Shown piece after piece: positions 16,966 to 25,833 of a stretch of DNA of 64,000 nucleotides; positions within the stretch are counted from its first letter, which is position 1, and the number at the start of each line of letters is the position of its first letter. The notes beneath the pieces were generated by a model that was not told the origin of the DNA, did no database searches, and was given only the letters and a program-made list of their open reading frames with translations. The position numbers and the translations under genes are program-made. The DNA lies in the NCBI GenBank assembly GCA_047975265.1, contig JBKEDE010000016.1, positions 62,001 through 126,000 of the forward strand. The letters are read 5' to 3'. The DNA is from UJ101 sp047975265 (lineage in GTDB: Bacteria > Bacteroidota > Bacteroidia > Flavobacteriales > UJ101).

Positions 16966-18417
16966 TTAAGGTGATTTTTTATAAAAAATAGTAAATGTAG
17001 AACCTTTGTTTAACTCAGATTCGAGTTTAATCGTAGCATTATAATCCGATATAATTTTTTTAACCATTGCAAGTCCCAATCCCATGCCGCTATTTTTGGT
17101 GGTGAATTTAGGCTCGAATATTTTTTCTTGTAATTCGATAGGAATACCGGATCCGTTATCTTTTACAATGATTTTTAATTCATAGTCAGAATCAATAATC
17201 TGAACTTTTATATCAGGCTTTCTGCCCGAAGGAACAGATTGAAAAGCATTTTTGACTAAGTTGTTCATCACTCTTGAAAGCTGTGATTTATCCATGTTTA
17301 AAGAAATAAATTCTTTATTTGATTCCAAATGAACCGAATTGGGGTCAAAAATTTCTAATGTATTTTTTACAACAGATACAACGTTGAATTTTTCATCTTT
17401 TCGTACAGGCATTTTGGCAAAATCAGCAAAAGCATTGGCTATACTTGACAGTGTATCAATTTGTTGAACCAAAGAATTACATAAATTATTGACTTTTTCT
17501 TTGGCATCCGGTTCGGAAGGATTAAAACGCATTTGAAAAGCCTGTACGGAAAGTCGCATAGGCGTTAGAGGATTTTTAATTTCATGAGCCACTTGGCGTG
17601 CCATTTTTTTCCAGGCTTCCTCTCGTTCTATTTTAGCTAATGCCTGAGTAGATTCATCCAATTTAACGACCATTTTGTTGTAAGAATCTACAATCCCACT
17701 AAGTTCATCTTTTCCTTCATATTTTATGGTTTGGAGATTTGTTGTAATATCGGTTTCTTTAATTTTTTCAGAGATGGCTTTTACACGATTTGAAATATTT
17801 TTTGATAAAAAATAAATAAGCCATAATGCAAAAAGAAAAACAAAGAAAAATGTGATGACAATATTTTGGATAAGATTATCACGTTCTTCCTCCAAAAAGC
17901 TGTTGTCAGCAGTATAAGGAATTTCTATGATGCCGATTTTTTCGTTACTTCCGTTTCGGATGTAGCTGAAAGAAGAGCGTAATTTGTCGCTAAAATGTAT
18001 TATAACACTTTGACCTAAAGGTGTTTTGGATATTTTTTGAAGAATAGAATCATGAATGATTTGTGAGTTTCTATTTTGTTTATCAATGGTAGGATTTACA
18101 TCGAAAAGTAATCGTCCTTCTAAGTCATAAAGCCTTGTTTCTACTTCATCGGTGTCTTTTAATTCATACATTTTAGGTGTAACAACATCAACTAGGTTGT
18201 TTCGGTTAATATATTCTGAATGAAGACTGATAGCATAATCAATAGTTGTACGAATCCTTTCTTCTTTTCTAAAAAGTTTTGATGTATTGTATTGTTTAAC
18301 GGTTTTATCGGATTGAATAATGGCAATCAAAACAAAAGCGATGGAAGCTAATGATAAAACCAATACAATCGCCAAGAAGATTTGCTGGAAAAGTGATAAA
18401 CGATTTAGAAAATTCAT
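16966..18417 (-). CDS. Sensor histidine kinase, NtrY-like layout
   Basis: A 483-residue inner-membrane kinase: membrane segment 1 at 13-33, an extracytoplasmic sensor region to about 182, membrane segment 2 at 185-204, a HAMP linker, the phosphoacceptor His278 in HEIKNPLTP, and the ATPase domain with NLVKNAFQS, DNGSGIP and GMGLGLAMVKK. The NPLTP form of the H box is shared with NtrY-type kinases. No response regulator lies next to it, so the partner is unknown. It begins 2 bases after the ribE stop and is followed by trmN6 with a coupled TTG start. The signal is unknown. Confidence 0.9.
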   Translation of the reverse strand: MNFLNRLSLFQQIFLAIVLVLSLASIAFVLIAIIQSDKTVKQYNTSKLFRKEERIRTTIDYAISLHSEYINRNNLVDVVTPKMYELKDTDEVETRLYDLEGRLLFDVNPTIDKQNRNSQIIHDSILQKISKTPLGQSVIIHFSDKLRSSFSYIRNGSNEKIGIIEIPYTADNSFLEEERDNLIQNIVITFFFVFLFALWLIYFLSKNISNRVKAISEKIKETDITTNLQTIKYEGKDELSGIVDSYNKMVVKLDESTQALAKIEREEAWKKMARQVAHEIKNPLTPMRLSVQAFQMRFNPSEPDAKEKVNNLCNSLVQQIDTLSSIANAFADFAKMPVRKDEKFNVVSVVKNTLEIFDPNSVHLESNKEFISLNMDKSQLSRVMNNLVKNAFQSVPSGRKPDIKVQIIDSDYELKIIVKDNGSGIPIELQEKIFEPKFTTKNSGMGLGLAMVKKIISDYNATIKLESELNKGSTFTIFYKKSP

Positions 18418-18419
18418 CT

Positions 18420-19001
18420 TTAATTGAGCATTAATTTAGCAATGTATTTTCCTATAATATCAAATTCCAAATTAACAGAATCTCCAACTTTTATGTGTTT
18501 TAAGTTGGTGTGGTTCAAAGTGTAAGGAATAATAGCTACTGAAAATTGATTTTGCATCGAGTTGATTACCGTTAAACTGATGCCGTTGACACAAACAGAT
18601 CCTTTTTCAACAGTAGTATTTCCTTTCGGTTCATATTCAAAAGTAAAAAAGGTGCTTCCGTTAGCATTTTCTATCTTGATACAGGTAGCAATTTGATCTA
18701 CATGCCCCTGTACTATATGCCCGTCTAATCGAGCATTCATTTTTAAGCAACGTTCTAAATTTATTTTATCTCCGATTTTTAATTGATTTAAATTGGTTTT
18801 TTCCAAAGTTTCTTTTACTGCCGTTACGGTATATTCATTATGATTAATATGAATAACTGTTAAGCAAACACCATTATGTGAAACGCTTTGGTCTATTTTT
18901 AATTCATTTGTAAAAGAAGATGAAACTGTAATGTGTAGATTATCTTGGTCTTTTACTATTTGTGTTATTTTTCCTAAATCCTCAATAATACCTGTAAACA
19001 T
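18420..19001 (-). CDS. ribE: Riboflavin synthase subunit alpha
   Basis: This enzyme dismutates two 6,7-dimethyl-8-ribityllumazine molecules to riboflavin. The 193-residue protein starts MFTGIIEDLGKI, the family signature, and contains two lumazine-binding repeats, marked by NGVCLTV in the first and VNGISLTV in the second, with HIVQGHVDQ between. It is the first gene of a unit with a histidine kinase and trmN6, which have no obvious link to flavin. No FMN riboswitch is visible in the 66 bases before it, which are shared with the divergent pdxA gene. Confidence 0.95.
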   Translation of the reverse strand: MFTGIIEDLGKITQIVKDQDNLHITVSSSFTNELKIDQSVSHNGVCLTVIHINHNEYTVTAVKETLEKTNLNQLKIGDKINLERCLKMNARLDGHIVQGHVDQIATCIKIENANGSTFFTFEYEPKGNTTVEKGSVCVNGISLTVINSMQNQFSVAIIPYTLNHTNLKHIKVGDSVNLEFDIIGKYIAKLMLN

Positions 19002-19018
19002 TCCTATTTAATTTTTTA

Positions 19019-19026
19019 TAACTTTG
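19019..19026 (+). promoter_or_regulatory. -7 box for pdxA
   Basis: TAACTTTG matches TAnnTTTG, 41 bases upstream of the pdxA ATG. No convincing TTG element lies at the right distance. Confidence 0.45.
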
Positions 19027-19067
19027 TAAAAATAAGAAGTTTTTATATAACGTAGGAATTACATTCA

Positions 19068-20183
19068 ATGAAAAACCATAAAAATAGAATAAGAGTAGGA
19101 ATTAGTGTGGGTGATACTAATGGGATAGGACCCGAAATTATCTTGAAAACACTGCAAAAAAAAGGTTTGTTAGAATTTTTTACACCCATTGTTTTTGGAT
19201 CAACCAAGTTATTCTCCTATTATAAGAATGCACTCAAAATAACAGCTAATGTCAATGGTATTCGGTCAGTTGATGATGCGGTAGACAACAAAATAAATGT
19301 TGTGAATATTTGGAAAGAAAATTTACAAATAGAGATGGGCGTAGCAACAGAAATATCCGGAAAGTATGCCTATGAATCACTTCATGCAGCTACCCAAGCT
19401 CTAAAAGAGAATAAAGTAGATGTTTTAGTAACAGCACCCATCAATAAAGAAAATATTCAGTCTGAACGTTTTTCTTTTCCTGGACATACCGAATATTTAG
19501 AAAGCGAACTGGAGGGCGAATCTTTAATGTTTATGATTCATGATAAAATTAAAGTTGGATTGGTTACCAATCATATTCCTTTAAGTGAAGTGCCTGAAGC
19601 TGTATCAAGAAAAAAAATTCAGAAAAAAGCACGTTTGATTCATAAATCATTAGCTCAAGATTTTCAAATCTCTAAACCTAAGATAGCTGTTTTGGGTCTA
19701 AATCCGCATAATGGTGATGGAGGATTGATAGGAAACGAAGAATCCGAAAAAATCATTCCGGCAATTGAGCAATTAACACAAGAAGGAATTTTGGCTTTTG
19801 GACCTTTTGCGGCAGACAGTTTTTTCGGATCAGGCGAATACCTGAATTATGATGCTGTTTTAGCCATGTATCACGATCAGGGTTTAATTCCTTTTAAAAA
19901 TATTACTTTTGGTAAAGGAGTTAATTTTACGGCAGGTTTAGATAAAATACGCACTTCTCCTGACCATGGAACTGCGTATGATATAGCGGGGCAGAATAAA
20001 GCTGAAGAAATTTCTTTTCAGCAGGCCGTTTTTAAAGGTGTACAACTATTTAAAGTTCGAACAGAATTTTTGGATCTGACAGAAAATGCCTTACAAAAAC
20101 AAGAGATGGAAATGAACTACAACCAATACCCTTCAAATAATAAAGAGGAAGTAGATACGGAAGAGTTAAAAGAATTGGAATAA
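19068..20183 (+). CDS. pdxA: 4-hydroxythreonine-4-phosphate dehydrogenase
   Basis: PdxA oxidises 4-phosphohydroxy-L-threonine in the DXP-dependent route to pyridoxal phosphate. The 371-residue protein has the family start VGISVGDTNGIGPEIILK, the substrate and metal segments PINKENI, FPGHTEYLE, LGLNPHNGDGG, YHDQGLIPFK and RTSPDHGTAYDIAG. It carries about 30 extra acidic residues at the C-terminus (from KQEMEMNYNQ on), which are not part of the usual fold. It is transcribed away from ribE. Other PLP-pathway genes are not in the window. Confidence 0.95.
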   Translation: MKNHKNRIRVGISVGDTNGIGPEIILKTLQKKGLLEFFTPIVFGSTKLFSYYKNALKITANVNGIRSVDDAVDNKINVVNIWKENLQIEMGVATEISGKYAYESLHAATQALKENKVDVLVTAPINKENIQSERFSFPGHTEYLESELEGESLMFMIHDKIKVGLVTNHIPLSEVPEAVSRKKIQKKARLIHKSLAQDFQISKPKIAVLGLNPHNGDGGLIGNEESEKIIPAIEQLTQEGILAFGPFAADSFFGSGEYLNYDAVLAMYHDQGLIPFKNITFGKGVNFTAGLDKIRTSPDHGTAYDIAGQNKAEEISFQQAVFKGVQLFKVRTEFLDLTENALQKQEMEMNYNQYPSNNKEEVDTEELKELE

Positions 20184-20209
20184 AATATAAAATAAATAAA
20201 ATTTTTGTT

Positions 20210-20217
20210 ACCTTTGC
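20210..20217 (+). promoter_or_regulatory. -7 box for the DUF177-rpmF-fatty acid genes
   Basis: TACCTTTG, 19 bases upstream of the ATG at 20237. No clear -33 TTG at the proper spacing; the nearest upstream TTG is 31 bases away. Confidence 0.45.
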
Positions 20218-20236
20218 CAACCCATTTGAGAGAAAA

Positions 20237-20770
20237 ATGGATAAACTAAAAAATTATGATGTATCATTCGTTGGGTTAAAAAATGGAGTGCATCAATTTG
20301 ATTTTAAAATAAGTAAAGAGTTCTTTGATCTTTTTGAATTTGATGAAGAATTTGAAAATCCACAACTAAGGATTTCTCTATTTTTTGAGAAAAAAGACAC
20401 AATATTGGATTTTAATTTTAAAATGAAAGGAGACGTAAGTTTGTATTGTGATATAACAACACAGTGCTTTTGTTATAAATTAGATAACGACTTTCATCGA
20501 ATTGTAAAATTTGGAGATGATTACGTGGATGAAGGCGAGGATATTGTTATAGTACCTTATGGAGAACACACCATTAATGTAGCACAGTGGATATATGAAA
20601 ATTTTATGTTGTCATTACCTGCCAAACGAGTTCATCCGGAAGTACTGAGTGGAAAATTAAAAACAGAAGAATTTTTAAAATTAGAAGAATTACAACCTCA
20701 AGAAAAAAATCAAATTCATAAAGAAGAAACGGACCCAAGATGGGATAAATTAAAAGATTTATTAAAATAA
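20237..20770 (+). CDS. DUF177 (YceD-like) protein
   Basis: A 177-residue cytoplasmic protein of the DUF177 family, which in most bacteria precedes rpmF and is linked to 23S rRNA processing or ribosome biogenesis. It has the family middle part with a GDVSLYCDITTQCFC stretch (usually two Cys, here three) and the late motif DPRWDKLKDLL. It is followed by rpmF after 19 bases, the classic order. The exact molecular role is still unsettled in the literature I know. Confidence 0.88.
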   Translation: MDKLKNYDVSFVGLKNGVHQFDFKISKEFFDLFEFDEEFENPQLRISLFFEKKDTILDFNFKMKGDVSLYCDITTQCFCYKLDNDFHRIVKFGDDYVDEGEDIVIVPYGEHTINVAQWIYENFMLSLPAKRVHPEVLSGKLKTEEFLKLEELQPQEKNQIHKEETDPRWDKLKDLLK

Positions 20771-20789
20771 AAATAAAAAATAAGGAAAA

Positions 20790-20990
20790 ATGGCACATCC
20801 TAAACGAAAAACTTCAAAGACGAGAAGGGATAAGCGAAGAACGCATTATAAAGCTGAAAAACCAACCTTGTCAACGTGTCCTGAAACAGGTGAGATTCAT
20901 TTAAGACACCGTGCTTATTGGAATGAAGGCAAACTTTACTACAGAGGAAAAGTAGTAATGGAAAAAGAAGTTGTTGAAATAGAAGAATAA
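20790..20990 (+). CDS. rpmF: 50S ribosomal protein L32
   Basis: The 66-residue protein begins MAHPKRKTSKTRRDKRR, the standard L32 start (after Met removal, Ala-His-Pro), and holds CPETGEIHLRHR. It sits in the large ribosomal subunit. The ATG is preceded by AAGGA at a good distance, one of the few Shine-Dalgarno-like sites in this window. It follows DUF177 and precedes fabH, the widespread gene order. A hairpin with a T tract lies between it and fabH and may reduce readthrough. Confidence 0.97.
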   Translation: MAHPKRKTSKTRRDKRRTHYKAEKPTLSTCPETGEIHLRHRAYWNEGKLYYRGKVVMEKEVVEIEE

Positions 20991-21067
20991 AATGCAACTT
21001 GGCTATTATGTAGATATAATTAATAAAATACCGAAAAATAGCAAGTTAAAAAATATTATGCATGCAT

Positions 21068-21107
21068 AACAACTCATCCGTGTTTTATAGGGAGGGTTGT
21101 TTTTTTA
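21068..21107 (+). terminator. Hairpin with T tract between rpmF and fabH
   Basis: AACAACTC at 21068-21075 can pair imperfectly with GAGGGTTGTT near 21093-21102, followed by seven T. It could be a leaky terminator that lowers fabH expression relative to L32. Confidence 0.5.
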
Positions 21108-21125
21108 TATAAGTAATTTGAGAAA

Positions 21126-22106
21126 ATGATGAAAGCTGCGATTACGGCAATTGGAGGATATGTACCTGAGGATATTTTATCTAATACGGATTTAGAAAAA
21201 ATAGTCGAAACCAATGATGAGTGGATTAAAACCAGAACAGGTATTGAAGAAAGAAGAATCTTGAAAGATACTAAAAAGCCTACTTCATATATGGCGATTA
21301 AAGCTGCTAAAGAAATCATCAAAAATAAAAATTTAGATCCTAAGACAATCGACGCAGTTATTTTAGGAACCATTACTTCCGATTATGGTGTAGCGGCTAC
21401 CGCAGCCCACGTTGCAACACAAATAGGAGCTACAAATGCCTTTGCTTATGATTTAACTGCTGCTTGTTCAGGTTTTATCTATTCGTATTCTATGGGGACA
21501 TCTTTAATTGAATCAGGTCGTTACAAAAAAATATTGGTTATATGTGCCGATAAAATGTCTAGCATTGTCAATTACGAAGACCGTAACATTTGTATTATTT
21601 TTGGAGATGGTGCAGGAGCCGTATTGTTAGAACAAGGAAAAGAATTTGGTTTTGAAGATGAAATTCTTCGTTCTGACGGAGATGGTGCAGATTTCCTTAA
21701 AACCGAATACGGCGGCTCGATGAATCCTATAACTGTTGAAGCAGTAAAGAAAAGATTACATTATTTTAAACAAGAAGGGAAACAAGTGTTTAAAAATGCT
21801 GTTTACAAAATGTCAGAAATAATGGATGAACTCTTGAAAAAGAATAATTTAACAATTGATGATATTGATTGGGTTTTGCCACATCAGGCTAATAAACGAA
21901 TTATTGAAGCTGTTGCAGACCATGCATCGATTCCAATGGAAAAAATTTTAATAAACATACAAAGATACGGAAATACCACCAATGCTACAATTCCATTGCT
22001 ATTATGGGATTTTGAATCTAAATTTAAGAAAGGAAATAAAATAATTTTTGTTACTTTTGGAGGAGGGTTCACTTGGGGAGCTACATTATTAACTTGGTCA
22101 TACTAA
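21126..22106 (+). CDS. fabH: 3-oxoacyl-ACP synthase III
   Basis: FabH condenses an acyl-CoA with malonyl-ACP to start fatty acid synthesis. The sequence has the active-site Cys113 in AACSGF (counting from the second ATG at 21129), the His in LPHQAN and the Asn in YGNTTNATIP, completing the Cys-His-Asn triad. The two adjacent ATG codons at 21126 and 21129 are both possible; the second matches the usual MKAAITA start. Length is normal. It is followed by accB and accC, so the unit supplies both malonyl-CoA and the priming step. Branched or straight primer preference cannot be read from the sequence. Confidence 0.96.
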   Translation: MMKAAITAIGGYVPEDILSNTDLEKIVETNDEWIKTRTGIEERRILKDTKKPTSYMAIKAAKEIIKNKNLDPKTIDAVILGTITSDYGVAATAAHVATQIGATNAFAYDLTAACSGFIYSYSMGTSLIESGRYKKILVICADKMSSIVNYEDRNICIIFGDGAGAVLLEQGKEFGFEDEILRSDGDGADFLKTEYGGSMNPITVEAVKKRLHYFKQEGKQVFKNAVYKMSEIMDELLKKNNLTIDDIDWVLPHQANKRIIEAVADHASIPMEKILINIQRYGNTTNATIPLLLWDFESKFKKGNKIIFVTFGGGFTWGATLLTWSY

Positions 22107-22120
22107 AAAAATATATAATT

Positions 22121-22609
22121 ATGGAACTTAAAGATATACATAATTTAATCAAATTTGTTTCTAAAATAGGAGTGAAAGAAGTTGATTTAGAGTTTAAAGA
22201 CGTTAAAATAAAAATTAAAAACGAATCCGAAAAAACCATTTATCAACAAATACCGGTGCAACAAGCTACCACATCGGTTCAGCAGCCCGTTGTCCAAACC
22301 ACCACCTCTGAAGCAGTATCTGCAGATATATCAACTTCGGAAGAACAAACCGCAAAAGAAAATACAAATTACATAGAAATCAAATCGCCTATGATTGGTA
22401 CATTTTATCGTAAACCGGGACCGGACAAAGAGCCTTTTATTAAGGTTGGCGATGAAATTTCGGAAGAAACGGTCGTTTGCATGATAGAAGCCATGAAATT
22501 ATTTAACGAAATCGAAGCTGAAGTTTCAGGTAAAATCGTTAAAATTTTGGTAGATGATGCAACGCCGGTAGAATACGATCAACCTTTATTCTTAATCGAT
22601 CCTTCGTGA
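22121..22609 (+). CDS. accB: Biotin carboxyl carrier protein of acetyl-CoA carboxylase
   Basis: A 162-residue BCCP that carries carboxybiotin between AccC and the carboxyltransferase. The biotin site is EAMKLFNEI with Lys126, in a C-terminal biotinyl domain starting near YIEIKSPMIGTFY. A Gln/Thr/Val-rich linker (about 44-80) joins it to the N-terminal helix pair. The ATG at 22121 is chosen because an upstream in-frame start at 22073 lies inside fabH and adds unrelated residues. The gene starts 14 bases after fabH. Confidence 0.96.
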   Translation: MELKDIHNLIKFVSKIGVKEVDLEFKDVKIKIKNESEKTIYQQIPVQQATTSVQQPVVQTTTSEAVSADISTSEEQTAKENTNYIEIKSPMIGTFYRKPGPDKEPFIKVGDEISEETVVCMIEAMKLFNEIEAEVSGKIVKILVDDATPVEYDQPLFLIDPS

Positions 22610-22678
22610 AATTTTCAACGGTTATTTAGGACATAGCCTGTGAATTTTAAAATTAAGAATCAAAAAATTTTAAGAAAG

Positions 22679-24025
22679 ATGTTTAAGAAAATATTAATAG
22701 CCAACAGAGGAGAAATAGCTCTTCGTATTATCCGTACGGCAAAAGAAATGGGAATAAAAACAGTAGCGGTTTATTCAACAGCTGATGTAGAAAGTTTGCA
22801 TGTTCGGTTTGCTGACGAAGCCGTTTGTATTGGTCCTTCAGCTGGTTCAGAATCCTATTTAAAAATTCCTAATATAATCGCAGCAGCGGAAATAACCAAT
22901 GCGGATGCCATACATCCGGGATACGGATTTTTATCAGAAAATGCCCATTTTTCAAGAATGTGCGAAACCCATGGTATAAAATTCATTGGAGCATCGGCTG
23001 AGATGATTGAAAAAATGGGTGATAAAGCCACCGCAAAAGCAACCATGATTGAAGCAGGCGTACCTTGCGTTCCCGGTTCTGATGGAATCATTGAGTCTGT
23101 AGAACAAGCTAAAAAAATAGCTAAAAAAATGGGGTATCCGGTTATGATTAAAGCAACTGCCGGAGGCGGAGGAAAAGGAATGAGAGCCATTTTTTCTGAA
23201 AAAGAAATGGAAAAATCGTGGGAATCTGCTGTTCAAGAGGCTTCTGCATCTTTTGGAAATGGTGATATGTATATGGAAAAATTGATTTTGGAACCACGAC
23301 ATATTGAAATCCAAATAGCCGGTGATCAAAAAGGAAAAGCCTGTCATTTGTCTGAAAGAGATTGTTCAATTCAGCGTCGTCATCAAAAATTGGTAGAGGA
23401 AACACCTTCTCCTTTTATGACGGAAGAATTACGTGAAAAAATGGGTCAGGCAGCAGTTTTGGCATCAGAATATATTAAGTATGAGGGCGTAGGAACTGTT
23501 GAGTTTTTGGTGGATAAAGACCGAAATTTCTATTTTATGGAAATGAATACGCGTATTCAGGTAGAACATCCTATTACGGAACAAGTAGTTGATTATGATC
23601 TGATTCGTGAGCAAATAAAATTAGCAGCCGGATATCCAATTTCTGGTGAAGACCATTATCCAAAACTACACTCGATTGAATGCCGTATAAATGCAGAAGA
23701 TCCGTTTAATGATTTTAGACCTTCTCCGGGTAAAATAACTCATTTACATTTGCCGGGCGGGCATGGAATACGTGTAGATACCCATGTGTATGCCGGCTAT
23801 ACCATTTCACCTTATTACGATTCAATGATTGCTAAATTGATTGTAACAGCTCAAACTCGTGAAGAATGCATAACTAAAATGAAACGTGCATTGGAAGAGT
23901 TTGTTATAGAGGGAATTAAAACAACTATTCCGTTTCATTTACAATTAATGGATGATAAAAACTTTGTAGAAGGAAATTACACAACGAAGTTTATGGAAGA
24001 CTTTGTTTTAGAAAAAGAATCATAA
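22679..24025 (+). CDS. accC: Biotin carboxylase subunit of acetyl-CoA carboxylase
   Basis: AccC carboxylates the biotin of BCCP using ATP and bicarbonate. The 448-residue ATP-grasp protein starts MFKKILIANRGEIALRI, and contains HPGYGFLSEN, the glycine-rich loop KATAGGGGKGMR, the ERDCSIQRRHQK segment and MEMNTRIQVEHP with catalytic residues. The ATG at 22679 is used because the upstream GTG at 22640 adds residues not found in the family. It closes the fabH-accB-accC unit. Confidence 0.97.
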   Translation: MFKKILIANRGEIALRIIRTAKEMGIKTVAVYSTADVESLHVRFADEAVCIGPSAGSESYLKIPNIIAAAEITNADAIHPGYGFLSENAHFSRMCETHGIKFIGASAEMIEKMGDKATAKATMIEAGVPCVPGSDGIIESVEQAKKIAKKMGYPVMIKATAGGGGKGMRAIFSEKEMEKSWESAVQEASASFGNGDMYMEKLILEPRHIEIQIAGDQKGKACHLSERDCSIQRRHQKLVEETPSPFMTEELREKMGQAAVLASEYIKYEGVGTVEFLVDKDRNFYFMEMNTRIQVEHPITEQVVDYDLIREQIKLAAGYPISGEDHYPKLHSIECRINAEDPFNDFRPSPGKITHLHLPGGHGIRVDTHVYAGYTISPYYDSMIAKLIVTAQTREECITKMKRALEEFVIEGIKTTIPFHLQLMDDKNFVEGNYTTKFMEDFVLEKES

Positions 24026-24078
24026 TAACTGTTTTTATTAAATTATAAATCATTATTATTTAGATGTTTAGGATTTTT

Positions 24079-24765
24079 TTATGAAATCATTTCCACAAAA
24101 ACATTTTCGGCAAATTTATGCGAAACGGTTTCTGTTTTTTGGTCAAAAGTAATTCGAATGGTCTTATCAAATTGCAAAACATCTACAACGGTTATTGTAG
24201 AACTTAGTACAAGTCCTAACTTTGAGACATATTGCAAAAAAGAAATTGAATTATCATTAACAGCAATAATTTTACAGGTATCACCTATTTTCAGTTCAGA
24301 TAATTTTATTTTTTTTGGGTTATAATAATCTCCATTTTTATTAGGAATCAAATCTCCGTGAGGATCTTTTTCAGGATATCCCATAAAACGGTCTAATTCG
24401 TCCATTAGTTTTTGAGATTTAATATGTTCCAATTGCTCTGCTACATCATGGACTTCATCCCATGTAAAATTCATGTATTCATACAAAAAAGTTTCCCAAA
24501 GGCGATGCTTCCGTACGAGGTTAAGAGCTATTCTTTCGCCTTTTTTTGTCAATTCTAACTTTCCGTAATACTCACTCAAAACAAGTTGTTTGCTCTTTAA
24601 TTTTTTAATCATATTGTTAACCGATGCAGGAGACAATGATAAAAAATCAGCTAATTGATTGTTTCCAATTTTGTTGTTAGATGTTTCAGAAGTTAGATGA
24701 AATAAGGCTTTTAAATAGTCTTCTTCACTTTTTGTTATATTTATTGTTTTTAATTTGTTAGTCAT
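24079..24765 (-). CDS. DtxR/MntR-family metal-dependent repressor
   Basis: A 228-residue regulator with an N-terminal winged helix (SEEDYLKALFHL, NNQLADFLSLSPASVNNMIKKLKSK), a dimerisation and metal-binding helix region (RKHRLWETFLYEYMNF, AEQLEHIKS) and a C-terminal SH3-like FeoA domain (LKIGDTCKIIAVNDN). It should sense Mn(II) or Fe(II). It is divergent from a metal ABC transporter gene set 129 bases away, its probable target. The start at 24765 is preferred; the earlier ATG at 24807 overlaps the -7 box at 24805-24812. Residues that tell Mn from Fe specificity cannot be assigned with certainty by eye. Confidence 0.92.
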   Translation of the reverse strand: MTNKLKTINITKSEEDYLKALFHLTSETSNNKIGNNQLADFLSLSPASVNNMIKKLKSKQLVLSEYYGKLELTKKGERIALNLVRKHRLWETFLYEYMNFTWDEVHDVAEQLEHIKSQKLMDELDRFMGYPEKDPHGDLIPNKNGDYYNPKKIKLSELKIGDTCKIIAVNDNSISFLQYVSKLGLVLSSTITVVDVLQFDKTIRITFDQKTETVSHKFAENVFVEMIS

Positions 24766-24804
24766 AGCTAACTTTATTAATTTTGTTTTGTTAAAATTAA
24801 AAGA

Positions 24805-24812
24805 CAAATATA
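24805..24812 (-). promoter_or_regulatory. -7 box of the DtxR/MntR-type regulator
   Basis: Minus-strand TATATTTG at 24812-24805, 40 bases upstream of the ATG at 24765; no TTG at -33. The intergenic region to 24895 should also carry the transporter promoter, which I could not identify. Confidence 0.45.
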
Positions 24813-24894
24813 CAAAATAAATAAATAGAAGACAGCTTATTTTTATTAAAAAAATAGTGAAATTATGACGTTGTTTTCAGATAACATAAATAAT

Positions 24895-25812
24895 ATGAAA
24901 AAATATACAATACTGATTATCATAAGTTTGTTATCATTCAACTGTAAAAAGCAGGAAAAAAATACCTCAGGAAAATTACGGGTTGTAACGACAACGACCA
25001 TGTTGACTGATTTGTTGAAAAACATAGGTGGAGATGCCATATCGGTTGAGGGTTTGATGGGAAGTGGAGTAGATCCTCATTTATATAAAGCCAGCGAAGG
25101 TGATGTTACTAAATTATTTAATGCTGATGTGGTTTTTTATAGTGGATTGCATTTGGAAGGAAAATTGGAAAATGTTTTTGAAAAAATGAAACGTCAAAAC
25201 AAAGTTACAATTTCGGTAAGCGATACATTGAACAAAAAAGAATTGATTTCTTCGGAAGCTTTTGCTTCAAATTATGATCCGCATATTTGGTTTAATATTG
25301 AATATTGGAAAAAAATTTCACATTATGTAACTCATCAATTAAAAAAAGAAAATCCTGCAAATGCTTTTGTTTTTGAAGAAAATGAAAAGAAATATCAAAA
25401 AAAACTGGAAGAATTAGAAAAAACAATTCAACTAAAGATTGAAGAATTGCCTGAAGAACAGCGGATTTTAGTAACTGCACATGATGCTTTTAATTATTTT
25501 GGGCAAGCCTATCAATTTAATGTTGTAGGATTACAAGGTCTATCAACAGCTACAGAGGCAGGTGTTCGTGATGTTCAAAAGTTGTCTGAATTTATCATTA
25601 AAAATAAGGTAAAAGCTGTTTTTATAGAAAGTTCTGTTCCGAAAAGAACCATAGAAGCTTTACAAAAAGCAGTTAAGTCAAAAGGGCATGACGTTATGAT
25701 AGGAGGGACTTTATATTCAGATGCTTTAGGAAATGCAGGAACGGAAGAAGGAACGTATATCGGAATGTATCGGTATAATGTAGAAACAATTGTGGAAGCA
25801 CTAAAAGAGTAA
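24895..25812 (+). CDS. Metal ABC transporter substrate-binding lipoprotein (TroA/ZnuA-type)
   Basis: A 305-residue cluster A-I binding protein for Mn, Zn or Fe. The start at 24895 gives a lipoprotein signal with Cys17 after LLSFN; an upstream ATG at 24865 adds residues ahead of the signal. Typical segments are TTTMLTDLLKNIGGD, GSGVDPHLYKAS with the first metal His, FYSGLHLEGK, YDPHIWFN with the second, LVTAHDAFNYF with the third, and a C-terminal Asp in LYSDALG. The lack of a long His-rich loop between the lobes fits Mn or Fe better than high-affinity Zn. It heads the ABC unit opposite the DtxR/MntR-type gene. Confidence 0.93.
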   Translation: MKKYTILIIISLLSFNCKKQEKNTSGKLRVVTTTTMLTDLLKNIGGDAISVEGLMGSGVDPHLYKASEGDVTKLFNADVVFYSGLHLEGKLENVFEKMKRQNKVTISVSDTLNKKELISSEAFASNYDPHIWFNIEYWKKISHYVTHQLKKENPANAFVFEENEKKYQKKLEELEKTIQLKIEELPEEQRILVTAHDAFNYFGQAYQFNVVGLQGLSTATEAGVRDVQKLSEFIIKNKVKAVFIESSVPKRTIEALQKAVKSKGHDVMIGGTLYSDALGNAGTEEGTYIGMYRYNVETIVEALKE

Positions 25813-25833
25813 AATGTTACAAGAAAAGTTATA

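Noticed and set aside
18960..19067. FMN riboswitch before ribE
   Set aside because: The shared upstream region is only 66 bases and lacks the conserved FMN aptamer segments.
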